A DNA stretch of 64,000 bases, from assembly GCA_030609325.1 (NCBI GenBank), contig JAUWCL010000014.1, forward strand, positions 1 to 64,000, read 5' to 3'. Below the pieces are notes generated by a model. It was not told the DNA's origin and ran no database searches. It worked only from the letters and a program-made list of their open reading frames with translations. Position 1 is the stretch's first letter, and every line of letters begins with the position of its first letter. This DNA is from Candidatus Krumholzibacteriota bacterium (GTDB lineage Bacteria > Krumholzibacteriota > Krumholzibacteriia > Krumholzibacteriales > Krumholzibacteriaceae). The translations under genes and the position numbers were made by a program. Positions 56,201-63,593 of the stretch are shown here, piece after piece.

Positions 56201-57981
56201 AAGAGGTCTCCGTCATCGGGTCGCCTTTCGCCATTACCGTCATAGGCGGCCTGACGGCAGGCACCCTCTTCACGCTTATATTCATACCTGTCGTATATTC
56301 CGGGCTCGATTCGGCGCTCAGCTGGATGAGAGGGCTCGACTGGAGGATCAAGCTGGCGCAGGCTGTCGCGGCTTTTCTCGGTATCTGGCTCGTCTGGGAA
56401 AAGATCGATTCGCTGATCTGGAGATCGGCCATGACAGCAACTGTCATACTGGCCGTCCCGGCGATCACCTGGTTCGTCCTTGCCAGCCTGAGGAAGGCGT
56501 CGGAAAAGGTGATCGACAGTGAGAGCGCGATCACGATCACGGTGCGCAACCTCGTCAAGATCTACGATCAGCCTTCGAAATTCGTCCGCGAATGGAAAAA
56601 GGGCGGGCGGATCAGGGAGAGACGCGGAGATACCCGCACGAGCGACGCGGGAGACCTGCTCTGGCAGCTCCCCGTACTCGGCTTCATGATCTACTTCGTC
56701 TATTTATACCTCTCTTCTTTCTTCTGGGCATTCGTGCTCTCGCACACACTTTTCTTCTTCCTGATGCACCTGTGGAGCTGCTGGAGCGGACGGCTGCCGG
56801 GTCTGACGGGCTTCGTGAGACGCTTACTGCGCGGGCTGTCGAAGAACTTCATATGGCTCTTCCCTCTCGTCAACCTCACCGTCTTCTACAGGAAGTGGGA
56901 CAACCTCGCCGCAGTGATATTCATCGCGATCCTCTGGTTCGCCGCCCTCGCGATCTTCTCCACATCTCGCAGGATCCACCGGGAACGTATCAACATCGCG
57001 AGGATCGAGGGGCGCTTCGCCGGCATCCGCCGTTCCCTCTACCGCCTCGTGCTCATGATACCCGTCATCGGAAAGCGCAAGCAGCCGTTCAAGGCGCTTG
57101 ATCGCGTGTCGCTCGAGATCGGCAGCGGGATGTTCGGCCTGCTCGGCCCGAACGGAGCGGGCAAGACGACGCTTATGAGGGTGATCTGCGGGATCCTCGA
57201 CCAGAGCTACGGCAAGGTATACATCAACGGGATAGACACGACCAGGAAGCGCGAGGAGCTGCAGGGGCTGATCGGCTACCTGCCGCAGGAGTTCGGTACA
57301 TACGAGAACATGACGGCGAGGGAATTCCTCGACTACCAGGCGATCCTCAAAGGCCTCACCGATAAGGAGAAACGCCGTGAGATGGTAGACTACGCCCTCG
57401 GGGCGGTACACATCGAAGAGCATGCCGACAGGAAGATCGGCGCCTTCTCCGGCGGGATGAAGCAGCGGGTCGGGATAGCGCAGATACTCCTGCACCTGCC
57501 GAGGATCCTCGTCGTCGACGAGCCGACCGCCGGGCTCGACCCGCGCGAGAGGATCAGGTTCCGCAACCTCCTCGTCGAACTGAGCAGGGAGAGGGTCGTC
57601 ATCTTCTCCACACACATCATCGAGGATATCTACAGCTCGTGCAACAGGGTCGCCGTCCTGAACAGAGGGCAGCTGCTCTATCTCGACGACCCGGTGAAGA
57701 TGACGGAGACGGCGCGTGGCCGTGTCTGGTCGTTCAGCGCCGAGCCGTCCGATTTCGAGAGGATCAGGAAGGAGCATCTCGTCGTCCATCACATGCGCGA
57801 CGGCGCGAGGATAAAGGTCAGGTGCCTCGCCGCCGAAAGGCCCGTGCCCGACGCACACGAGGCGCGGCCGACTCTTGAGGACGCCTACCTCTGGCTGCTG
57901 AGATCCTCGGGGAGCAACGTCCTGGGCGTGCGGAAAGCGGCGGCGGAAGCCGCGGGAGGTGACGCGGATGAGCAGGTCTGA
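53239..57981 (+). CDS. RND permease fused to an ABC ATPase (split nucleotide-binding domain)
   Basis: 1580 residues in one uninterrupted frame. Residues 1-1035 are a full RND pump: LISMLFTGLVMLGVISQRRL; ALAIGMLLDNGVVVLENIYR around helix 4; GVVVNNGIILIDYSLILRRR near helix 11. Two more hydrophobic segments follow (about 1040-1090). At 1098-1110 comes ITITVRNLVKIYD, the usual first strand of an ABC ATPase. About 170 residues with three or four membrane helices then intervene before PFKALDRVSLEIGSG (1283-1297). Then all ABC motifs appear: Walker A G1303-T1310, signature FSGGMKQR (1403-1410), Walker B with D1427-E1428, and H1459. All catalytic residues are intact. It overlaps the preceding RND gene (ATGA) and the following ABC permease gene by 14 bases. 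Confidence 0.9.
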   Translation: MSAGNFIIRRKTLISMLFTGLVMLGVISQRRLPVELFPDIELPYLFVWVRSTRPVDPVRVEKEAVIPIEEAAGTLEGIELIESDVGRGMGRITIEYEKGIDVKYAYLKLEEKIAEIRSSIPEDYIVRVFKLDIQRISNDLIFLEIRGTGGIDRVRQVVDRDIVREFESIEGIAEVTVTGGREKSVDIILDDEAIEAYGLTASRISALISQNGASNTFVGQAVEKDRKYFVKVVTEYLDIADLEKIVVHPGGPVLLGDIADIYFGVKKQEDITRVNGMESVSMNLTKDQMVNMIEVSDRALETVERLNREMRDMEMEIVVQYDGAESIRGNISLIVRLAVIGGLLAIIILWFFLRNLRLVFVIALSIPISVYIAMNFFYAAGISINSLTLIGIALAIGMLLDNGVVVLENIYRLVSKGMDADRAVIQGVSEVWRSIVAATATTITVFLPFVFSSNFIVQSLGKHIGVSIVSTLIVSLAAALLLVPMVSHYFLSKGKRPDYSHVRSSGGRMMEIYRALLKTGMRYPARTTVGALIIFFVSIILCLGLSAGSSRIEETGSFDIFLVMPRGSTLESTDAAVRNLEERLDRIPEKQDIISRIYEEDARITVTLKEGYSDIDRRNLSQVKSAARQRIKDFRTGEISFDEPTSSTRYRGNRGGGMGGAMGRFFGFGAQQKSIVVKGSDFQAMSRFAGNLVEYIDDLTSTASAQVDVIPGSPEIQLMFDMPLLTWHDLTLQSVNRELNSFQPERSTGRVFKDGTDEYEIVIRSSGVEERRTDDLREMSLQSPSGAVIDLEEVSRMVYSRGMTRIKRVNQEKQISITYSFIDEINDSRKLLDAAEAEIEELIAGLVVPQGMAVEIVEDDSGVGDFKFLILAAFILIYMILASVFESLTTPVVMMFTIPLAAIGSLWLLIFTGTSIVDIYTLTGFLILLGVVVNNGIILIDYSLILRRRGYRTARSLMMAGQARMRPILITAITTIAAMVPLAMGKEEEVSVIGSPFAITVIGGLTAGTLFTLIFIPVVYSGLDSALSWMRGLDWRIKLAQAVAAFLGIWLVWEKIDSLIWRSAMTATVILAVPAITWFVLASLRKASEKVIDSESAITITVRNLVKIYDQPSKFVREWKKGGRIRERRGDTRTSDAGDLLWQLPVLGFMIYFVYLYLSSFFWAFVLSHTLFFFLMHLWSCWSGRLPGLTGFVRRLLRGLSKNFIWLFPLVNLTVFYRKWDNLAAVIFIAILWFAALAIFSTSRRIHRERINIARIEGRFAGIRRSLYRLVLMIPVIGKRKQPFKALDRVSLEIGSGMFGLLGPNGAGKTTLMRVICGILDQSYGKVYINGIDTTRKREELQGLIGYLPQEFGTYENMTAREFLDYQAILKGLTDKEKRREMVDYALGAVHIEEHADRKIGAFSGGMKQRVGIAQILLHLPRILVVDEPTAGLDPRERIRFRNLLVELSRERVVIFSTHIIEDIYSSCNRVAVLNRGQLLYLDDPVKMTETARGRVWSFSAEPSDFERIRKEHLVVHHMRDGARIKVRCLAAERPVPDAHEARPTLEDAYLWLLRSSGSNVLGVRKAAAEAAGGDADEQV

Positions 57982-58690
57982 CAAGGTGCGCAACGCGATC
58001 TACTCGGCCAGGAAGATATCTTCGTACAACCTGAAGATCATCTTCGCCAACAAGTTCATCTACTTCCTGCTGGCCGCCTTCATATTCTTCCTCGCCGCCG
58101 GCGCCATCTCGTTTTTCTCGTCTGATTCGAACCCGGGCGTGCCCGATGTATACTACATACTGATGTTTCCCGGCATCCTCCTCGTCTTCTACCCTACCGT
58201 CTTCGGAATCCAGAACGACGTCGACTCCAGGATGATCGAGATCCTTTTCGGCATACCCGACTACAGGTACAAGGTATGGCTGTCGAGGATGGCGCTGATA
58301 TGGCTTATAACTTTCGCGCTGCTCGTAGTACTGACAGTGCTGAGCTCGGTCGTATTCGTTCAGGTGCCGATATTCAAGATGGTCTACCAGCTGATGTTCC
58401 CGATCTTTTTCATCGGAGCGCTTTCGTTCATGTTCTCGACCGTAATTCGAAGCGGAAACGGAACGGCGGTGATCATGGTAGTCATCGGTATGGCGTTCCG
58501 GGTAGCAGCCGAGGCCCTGTCGAAGAGCAAGTGGAACCTCTTCCTCAACCCTTTCCGGGTGCCCGACCAGATGACGGCTGCCGCATGGTCCGGGATCATC
58601 TACCAGAACCGCATAATGCTCGCCGTCGGCAGCGTGATCGCCATCCTGTACGGGCTCTACAACCTCCAGAACAGGGAAAAGTTCATCTGA
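57968..58690 (+). CDS. ABC-2-type permease
   Basis: 240 residues from ATG 57968 (GGAGGT seven bases upstream; the GTG at 57959 is less likely). Six membrane helices in ABC-2 style: FANKFIYFLLAAFIFFLAAG, YYILMFPGILLVFYPTVFGI with QNDVDSRMIEILFGIPDYRY between helices 2 and 3, ALIWLITFALLVVLTVLSSV, and a C-terminal LAVGSVIAILYGLYNLQNRE. It has no ATPase gene of its own; the natural partner is the ATPase at the end of the RND fusion just upstream, with which it overlaps. It closes the exporter operon. Confidence 0.9.
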   Translation: MSRSDKVRNAIYSARKISSYNLKIIFANKFIYFLLAAFIFFLAAGAISFFSSDSNPGVPDVYYILMFPGILLVFYPTVFGIQNDVDSRMIEILFGIPDYRYKVWLSRMALIWLITFALLVVLTVLSSVVFVQVPIFKMVYQLMFPIFFIGALSFMFSTVIRSGNGTAVIMVVIGMAFRVAAEALSKSKWNLFLNPFRVPDQMTAAAWSGIIYQNRIMLAVGSVIAILYGLYNLQNREKFI

Positions 58691-58750
58691 ATCTCCCTGA
58701 CCCCGCCAGCGCTATTGCACAGAGTCCCGATTGCTGTTAGCCTTGCGGCC

Positions 58751-60946
58751 ATGTATCCGCTCATGAAGAGGTTTTCTCTGACGGTCGCCGTGCTCCTCGC
58801 CGTCACCGCGGCAGGCACTGCGGCCGGGACCGGTTCGGGGCCGCCGAAAATAGGCATCGCCCTCAGCGGGGGCGGCGCCAGGGGCCTCGCCCACATAGGA
58901 GTACTCAAGGTCTTCGAGGAAGAGGGCCTGCAGGCCAAGATCATTACCGGGACGAGCATGGGCTCGATTATCGGCGGACTGTACGCGGCCGGGTACTCCC
59001 CCGCCTTTCTCGAGGAGATGGCAAACAGCGTCGACTGGTTCGGCTTGTTCCGCGAGACTGTCGACCGCAGGTATGTCTCGATGCGCCGGAAGCTGTTCAG
59101 GGACAGATACCTCCTCGCCTTCCCCGTTGAAGGCGACAGAGTCCGGCTCCCCTCGGGCATGATAAAAGGTCAGAAGATACACAGGCTCTTCTACGAGCTC
59201 TGCTGGCCGGTGGCGGAGATCAACGATTTCAGCGAATTCCACCGCCCGTTCTCATGCGTTGCGACCGACATAGTCACAGGAGAGCCGTACGTTATAGACA
59301 GCGGCAGCCTCGCCGACGCGATGAGGACAAGCATGGCAATACCGACCGCCTTCTCACCGGTCAACATGGACGGCCGCCTCCTCGTCGACGGGGGGCTCGT
59401 GAGAAATCTCCCGGCAGTCGACGCGATCGATCTGGGCGCCGCCATCGTCATATGTGTCGACGTGTCGAGCGACCTCGTCGGTGCGGACAGCCTCAGGACC
59501 ATGCTCGACATCACCGACCAGACCGTGGACATCCTGATGAAATCGACCATGGACGCGCAGAAGGAGTACTGCGACCTCTACATAAGGCCGGACCTCCAGA
59601 CCGTCAGCACCCTCGACTTCAGCAACGTACCCTACATCATCGAGCAGGGCGAGAAGGCGGCCCGCAGGCATATCGAACAGATACGCTCTCTGGTCGAAAA
59701 AACGGGTGGATTCCGCGATCCCTCCGAGCAGATGGAAGAGACGCCGGTAACATCTGTGGAAATATCGGGATTGAGACTCGATGGCCTCTCCGAGGTGCCG
59801 TCGAGTCTCGTGGCTTCTCTTATCGGGATCGATCCGCCCGCCTCGATCACCGCGGACGATATGGACCGGGCCCTGCAGAGGCTGTACAGCACCGGCTATT
59901 TCTCGAAGATATCGTACCGGTTCATAAAGAAAGACGGGGAAAGGACGCTCGTCCTCGACATCGAGGAGGAGAAGATGGACTACCTCGGCCTGGGCCTCAG
60001 GTACGATACGCGGTGGGCGTTCTCGGTCCTCCTCGGTGCCCAGATGAAGAACCTGGTCGGTCACGGCTCGGTGCTCAACCTCGATATGGTATTCAGCAAC
60101 CGCGTAAACCTCCTGGGCATCTATACACTCGACGCCGGCCTGGGGACCTGGCTCTCGCCCGGCCTGGCCGGCAATTATATCGACGATTACCTGGAGTCGT
60201 ACGAGGACGGGGAGCGGACGATGAGATGGGGAGTCAGGGCCGGCAGGGCCGGGCTTCTTGTGGAGAGCTCGCTGGGATACATATTCCGCTGCCAGATCGC
60301 CGGCGGCGGGGAATGGTACAGTATCAGGCCCGATATCGCGCCTCCCGGGACCCCGACGGAGTCGGGCGGCCTTTTTCTCGTTGGAGGGGACTTGTGGCTC
60401 GACACGCTTGACCGGTCGTGGATGCCGCGCAGGGGAATCCAGCTCAAGGTCTCGGGGCAGCACTTTCCCGAGATGTCGGTGAACGAGACCTCGTACAACA
60501 GGGCGTACGCCCATGTCGTCGCAGCCCTCCCGTTTCACAGCCGGGTGTCGCTCCGCGGCCGCTTTCTCTACGGGATCACCGGCGGGGGAAGACCCCTACC
60601 CCACCACAGGTACACTCTCGGCGGTATCATGTCGTGGTTCGATTATTACGGGCAGCGCGACGTCTCGTTCTACGGTTACGAACCCTTTGAGTTCTCCGGC
60701 TCGAACGCCTTCCTCGCCGGCGCCGATCTTCAGATAGAGATCACCTGCAGGTGGCTCGTCGCCGGGCATTTCAACGCCGGTTCGGCTGTCGACGACAGGA
60801 ACGAGATCTTCAAGGGTGAGAATACCTTTACGGGAGGGGCGGGTACCGTCGCGTACGAAACGCCCGTGGGACCGGCGGAGCTGACCCTCTCGAGCAGCGA
60901 ACGCAACGGCCTGAAGCTCTGGTTCGGCTTCGGATACCGCTTCTGA
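58751..60946 (+). CDS. Patatin-like phospholipase fused to an Omp85-type barrel (PlpD-like)
   Basis: About 731 residues from ATG 58751 (starts at 58715 or 58763 cannot be excluded; ribosome sites are weak). A signal peptide leads to the patatin domain: oxyanion loop SGGGARG, nucleophile elbow GTSMGS with S69, and VDGGLV with the catalytic D213. A POTRA-like unit (about 330-405) and a barrel (about 410-731, ending LWFGFGYRF) follow. This is the type Vd layout of PlpD/FplA, in which the lipase is carried to the surface by its own barrel. It acts on membrane phospholipids. Sixty bases separate it from the exporter operon. Confidence 0.92.
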   Translation: MYPLMKRFSLTVAVLLAVTAAGTAAGTGSGPPKIGIALSGGGARGLAHIGVLKVFEEEGLQAKIITGTSMGSIIGGLYAAGYSPAFLEEMANSVDWFGLFRETVDRRYVSMRRKLFRDRYLLAFPVEGDRVRLPSGMIKGQKIHRLFYELCWPVAEINDFSEFHRPFSCVATDIVTGEPYVIDSGSLADAMRTSMAIPTAFSPVNMDGRLLVDGGLVRNLPAVDAIDLGAAIVICVDVSSDLVGADSLRTMLDITDQTVDILMKSTMDAQKEYCDLYIRPDLQTVSTLDFSNVPYIIEQGEKAARRHIEQIRSLVEKTGGFRDPSEQMEETPVTSVEISGLRLDGLSEVPSSLVASLIGIDPPASITADDMDRALQRLYSTGYFSKISYRFIKKDGERTLVLDIEEEKMDYLGLGLRYDTRWAFSVLLGAQMKNLVGHGSVLNLDMVFSNRVNLLGIYTLDAGLGTWLSPGLAGNYIDDYLESYEDGERTMRWGVRAGRAGLLVESSLGYIFRCQIAGGGEWYSIRPDIAPPGTPTESGGLFLVGGDLWLDTLDRSWMPRRGIQLKVSGQHFPEMSVNETSYNRAYAHVVAALPFHSRVSLRGRFLYGITGGGRPLPHHRYTLGGIMSWFDYYGQRDVSFYGYEPFEFSGSNAFLAGADLQIEITCRWLVAGHFNAGSAVDDRNEIFKGENTFTGGAGTVAYETPVGPAELTLSSSERNGLKLWFGFGYRF

Positions 60947-61016
60947 TACCCGGGCTGTCAGATCCCGTACCAGATCAGGTAGAATATCTCGATTATTATA
61001 TCCTTCAGCATGATCA

Positions 61017-61403
61017 TTATTCCCCCTTTACAGCCCCGCCGGCAGCCCGATTATCGAACATGTCCTTGACCTCGATGTTCATCAGCACCCAGATCGTGTA
61101 GATGCCGAGTATCGTCCCGAACGGGACGATGAGCAGGTTAATAAAGCCTGCCACGAGAAGCGTGATCCTCGCCCACTGTCTGTACTTGAATATTCCTATG
61201 CCGCCGATCAGGCCGGGCAGGCAGGGAAGGAGCAGGCAGAACGAGATCAACGTGCCGACTATCGACGTGATCGCCATCGCCTCGGGATCGCACGAGAGCA
61301 TCCCCCCTCCTACCACGGCGGTAAACACGATCATCGCGACGAGAACGCCGAGCGCACCCCACGCAATATGAAGAACACCCAGTATCGTTATGTGCTGCTC
61401 CAT
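61017..61403 (-). CDS. Small four-helix membrane protein
   Basis: 128 residues, AAAGGAG before the ATG. Four hydrophobic helices: ITILGVLHIAWGALGVLVAM, AITSIVGTLISFCLLLPCLP, a short one near YRQWARITLLVAGFINLLIV, and FGTILGIYTIWVLMNIEVKD. The layout (hydrophobic pairs, YRQWAR between, WVLMN near the end) is common in small uncharacterised bacterial membrane proteins of the DUF-type sharing LxxxxLxxGIYxxWxL ends. No function can be assigned. It is followed by a possible 19-codon reading frame starting in a TAATG overlap (60958-61017). Confidence 0.7.
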   Translation of the reverse strand: MEQHITILGVLHIAWGALGVLVAMIVFTAVVGGGMLSCDPEAMAITSIVGTLISFCLLLPCLPGLIGGIGIFKYRQWARITLLVAGFINLLIVPFGTILGIYTIWVLMNIEVKDMFDNRAAGGAVKGE

Positions 61404-61441
61404 CTGTCCCCCACTCCTTTCGGCACTTCGCCAGAGCTCGA

Positions 61442-61999
61442 TCAGAAGTCTTCCAGGTCTCCGAGCTCGGGGATCGATCTTCTAAGTTTCTTGTGCGTTC
61501 TCTTGAGATCGTCGGCCTTGTCCTCGATCTTCTCTGCCTTCTTCTCGAGTTTCCTGGCCATCTTCTCGAGGTCATCGGACTTTATCTCGATCTCGTCTTC
61601 CATATCGTCGCAGTCGTAGTCCTCGAGGAGGAGCTTCGCCGCGCACGCCACGGCGCTCACGCCGAGCTTGGCCCCCGCCAGTCCGATCTTCGCTCCCTCT
61701 TTAACGATCTCTGCTGCCAGTTCCTCGATATCCTCGTAGTCGCGGTAGTACCTGCGGAGGAGTTTTTTCTGCTGCCTGTTCGTCCTGACTTTGCGGCCGT
61801 CGATGTAGAGCTCGCAGTCTTTCGTGATCTCGACGATCCAGTCCTCGTGCTCGATCACGAGAGTGCCGTCCTCAAAATCGATGCTCTTCGCCCTGAAGTT
61901 CCAGTCGTCATCGTATCTGCTCCCGTGCGATTCGGCACCCACTGAGAACATCACGGAAACGATCAGGGCCAGGGCGATCAGGGGCAATGTCTTCTTCAT
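61442..61999 (-). CDS. Secreted protein with C-terminal coiled coil, unknown function
   Basis: 185 residues from ATG 61999 (GGAGGA seven bases upstream; the frame is open to 62086 without a site). Signal peptide MKKTLPLIALALIVSVMFSV then GAES. The mature part holds a strand-rich segment (FEDGTLVIEHEDWIVEITKD, LYIDGRKV), a helical hairpin with several Ala/Gly (GAKIGLAGAKLGVSAVACAA) and a strongly charged coiled coil (DDLEKMARKLEKKAEKIEDK). This resembles secreted DUF-type helical proteins that bind membranes. No family recognised. Confidence 0.65.
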   Translation of the reverse strand: MKKTLPLIALALIVSVMFSVGAESHGSRYDDDWNFRAKSIDFEDGTLVIEHEDWIVEITKDCELYIDGRKVRTNRQQKKLLRRYYRDYEDIEELAAEIVKEGAKIGLAGAKLGVSAVACAAKLLLEDYDCDDMEDEIEIKSDDLEKMARKLEKKAEKIEDKADDLKRTHKKLRRSIPELGDLEDF

Positions 62000-62194
62000 C
62001 GGTCGTCCTCCGTCTGTGATCGAAACGCTCCACCTGTATTGTGATACGCAGTCCGGCTCGATGTTGTTGCACGCTTTTCCTACCATAGTCGATTGTGTAC
62101 CTGCGTGGACAGACTGTACGCCGGATGTGTACTGTATGGTACAGATTCGGTTGTAAAGAGAGGTCGAGCGTTTTTCATGCGTACGGTTATCTTA

Positions 62195-62223
62195 TTGATA
62201 TAACGATAGATACACGATATAAT
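62195..62223 (+). promoter_or_regulatory. Strong sigma70-type promoter with long leader
   Basis: TTGATA (62195-62200) and a perfect TATAAT (62218-62223) are 17 bases apart. The start near 62230 leaves a leader of about 130 bases before ATG 62361. I found no clear riboswitch in the leader. The rest of 62000-62194 shows no gene. Confidence 0.75.
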
Positions 62224-62360
62224 GTCCGGAGTTGCTATTCGGCACCTCTCCTGCAGGGTTCCTCAGACGTGAAGGTGGTACCGGAACACTGAATCAGGCT
62301 TTTTTTCCGTAAATCAGAGAGACAGGGAACCTGTAAATCACCGATGGGAAGGAGCAGAGG

Positions 62361-63518
62361 ATGAAGAGATACCTTGCATTTTCGATGATCCTCGTCTTCG
62401 CCATGATCGCGGCCGGATGCGAATCGGTAAGCGACGACCCGACATCTCCCGATAACTCGGGCGATCTCCCGCTTCAGGTCGTCAATCTCGATTCGCCAAC
62501 GGGCGGATTCACGGAGACGAACGAGGAGCCGCTGTTCGGCGACTCAGAGACATTCCTCGCGCTTGAAGCGGGTGAGGGCGAAAACTGCGATTTCGATGAC
62601 CCGCTTCGCAACGAGGAACACGTCCGCGAGATGGAGCGCAGGCACGGTGTCAGGATATACCGCTTCCGCGCGCTGTGGGGCAGGATGGTCAACGCCATTG
62701 ACGATATGACCGTCACCGACTGCTGCCCCGTCGACTGGTCCGGCGGCATGAAGCTCGAGGGCGGCGTGATCGTCATCGAGCGCATCCTCAAATTCGAGGC
62801 GGACGATGAGATCGTCCGTACGGGACTGAACACGATCAGGTGGAAATCGACGACCTGTCCACACGTGGACGGCATCCAGGTCCGCCTGATAGTTCCCCCG
62901 GTACCCGATCCCGACTCGACCACCGCACAGCCCGGCATTCCCGACGAGGAGATCCCCGAGCCGACGCTGACCATCGTCGCCGGCCCGTTCGAGCGGACCT
63001 TCACGATGGACGAGCTCGAAGCGATGAGACTGATGGAGCCCGTGGACAGGTGCAACAACTACATGGCGATCGGCAGCCACAGGATACTCCCCGGCTGCCC
63101 GAACGGATATCTCTTCGGCAAGTGGAACAGGGCCGATGAGCCCGATACCCTCGTCAATCCCGATACGGGCGAGCTGCGGGGTATAGTCCTCGGGCACTTC
63201 AAGGGCATCTGGATCAGCGAGAGAGGATGGGCCGTCGGCCACGTAAGAGGGATCTACGGCGTAAACAGCAATAACGAACGGAAGTTCTTCGGTAAATATA
63301 TCAATCCGACGGGCGAATTCATGGGAATAATCGCCGGTGACTGGGACGTCAACCCGACCCTGGCATACGATTCGATCAACAAGATGGGATCTTTCGAGGG
63401 TCTTTGGTACGGCCGCAATCACGGCGTAAAGGGACGCCTGAAAGGAGAGTGGGTCACGTCTGCAGGCCAGGGATACTTCAAGGGTATCTGGGATATGCTT
63501 TGCAACGAGAATATGTAA
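62361..63518 (+). CDS. Orphan lipoprotein with repeated GxFxGxW units
   Basis: 385 residues. A lipoprotein signal (MKRYLAFSMILVFAMIAAGC) precedes an acidic linker. A middle part with EMERRHGVRIYRFRALWGRM and VDWSGGMKLEGGVIVIERIL follows. The C-terminal third has at least five degenerate repeats: VLGHFKGIWISERGWAVGHV, RGIYGVNSNNERKFFGKY, GEFMGIIAGDW, GSFEGLWYGRNHGVKGRLKG and GYFKGIWDM. The pattern recalls MORN-like or beta-roll repeats. It should be anchored at the outer membrane. Function unknown. A strong promoter and a strong terminator make it a single-gene unit. Confidence 0.72.
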   Translation: MKRYLAFSMILVFAMIAAGCESVSDDPTSPDNSGDLPLQVVNLDSPTGGFTETNEEPLFGDSETFLALEAGEGENCDFDDPLRNEEHVREMERRHGVRIYRFRALWGRMVNAIDDMTVTDCCPVDWSGGMKLEGGVIVIERILKFEADDEIVRTGLNTIRWKSTTCPHVDGIQVRLIVPPVPDPDSTTAQPGIPDEEIPEPTLTIVAGPFERTFTMDELEAMRLMEPVDRCNNYMAIGSHRILPGCPNGYLFGKWNRADEPDTLVNPDTGELRGIVLGHFKGIWISERGWAVGHVRGIYGVNSNNERKFFGKYINPTGEFMGIIAGDWDVNPTLAYDSINKMGSFEGLWYGRNHGVKGRLKGEWVTSAGQGYFKGIWDMLCNENM

Positions 63519-63535
63519 CACCCACCTCTTGCGCG

Positions 63536-63572
63536 AGGGGGAGAGCCCGGCGGGGCGCTCCCCCTATTTTTA
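63536..63572 (+). terminator. Strong intrinsic terminator
   Basis: Arms AGGGGGAG (63536-63543) and CTCCCCCT (63558-63565) with an inner GCCC/GGGC pairing are followed by ATTTTTAT. It terminates the lipoprotein gene just before the convergent phosphatase gene. Confidence 0.9.
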
Positions 63573-63593
63573 TGACCGCACCCGCCTTCCATT

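Noticed and set aside
62224-62360. Riboswitch in the lipoprotein leader
   Set aside because: The leader is long enough, but I saw no known aptamer core and no alternative terminator before the start codon.
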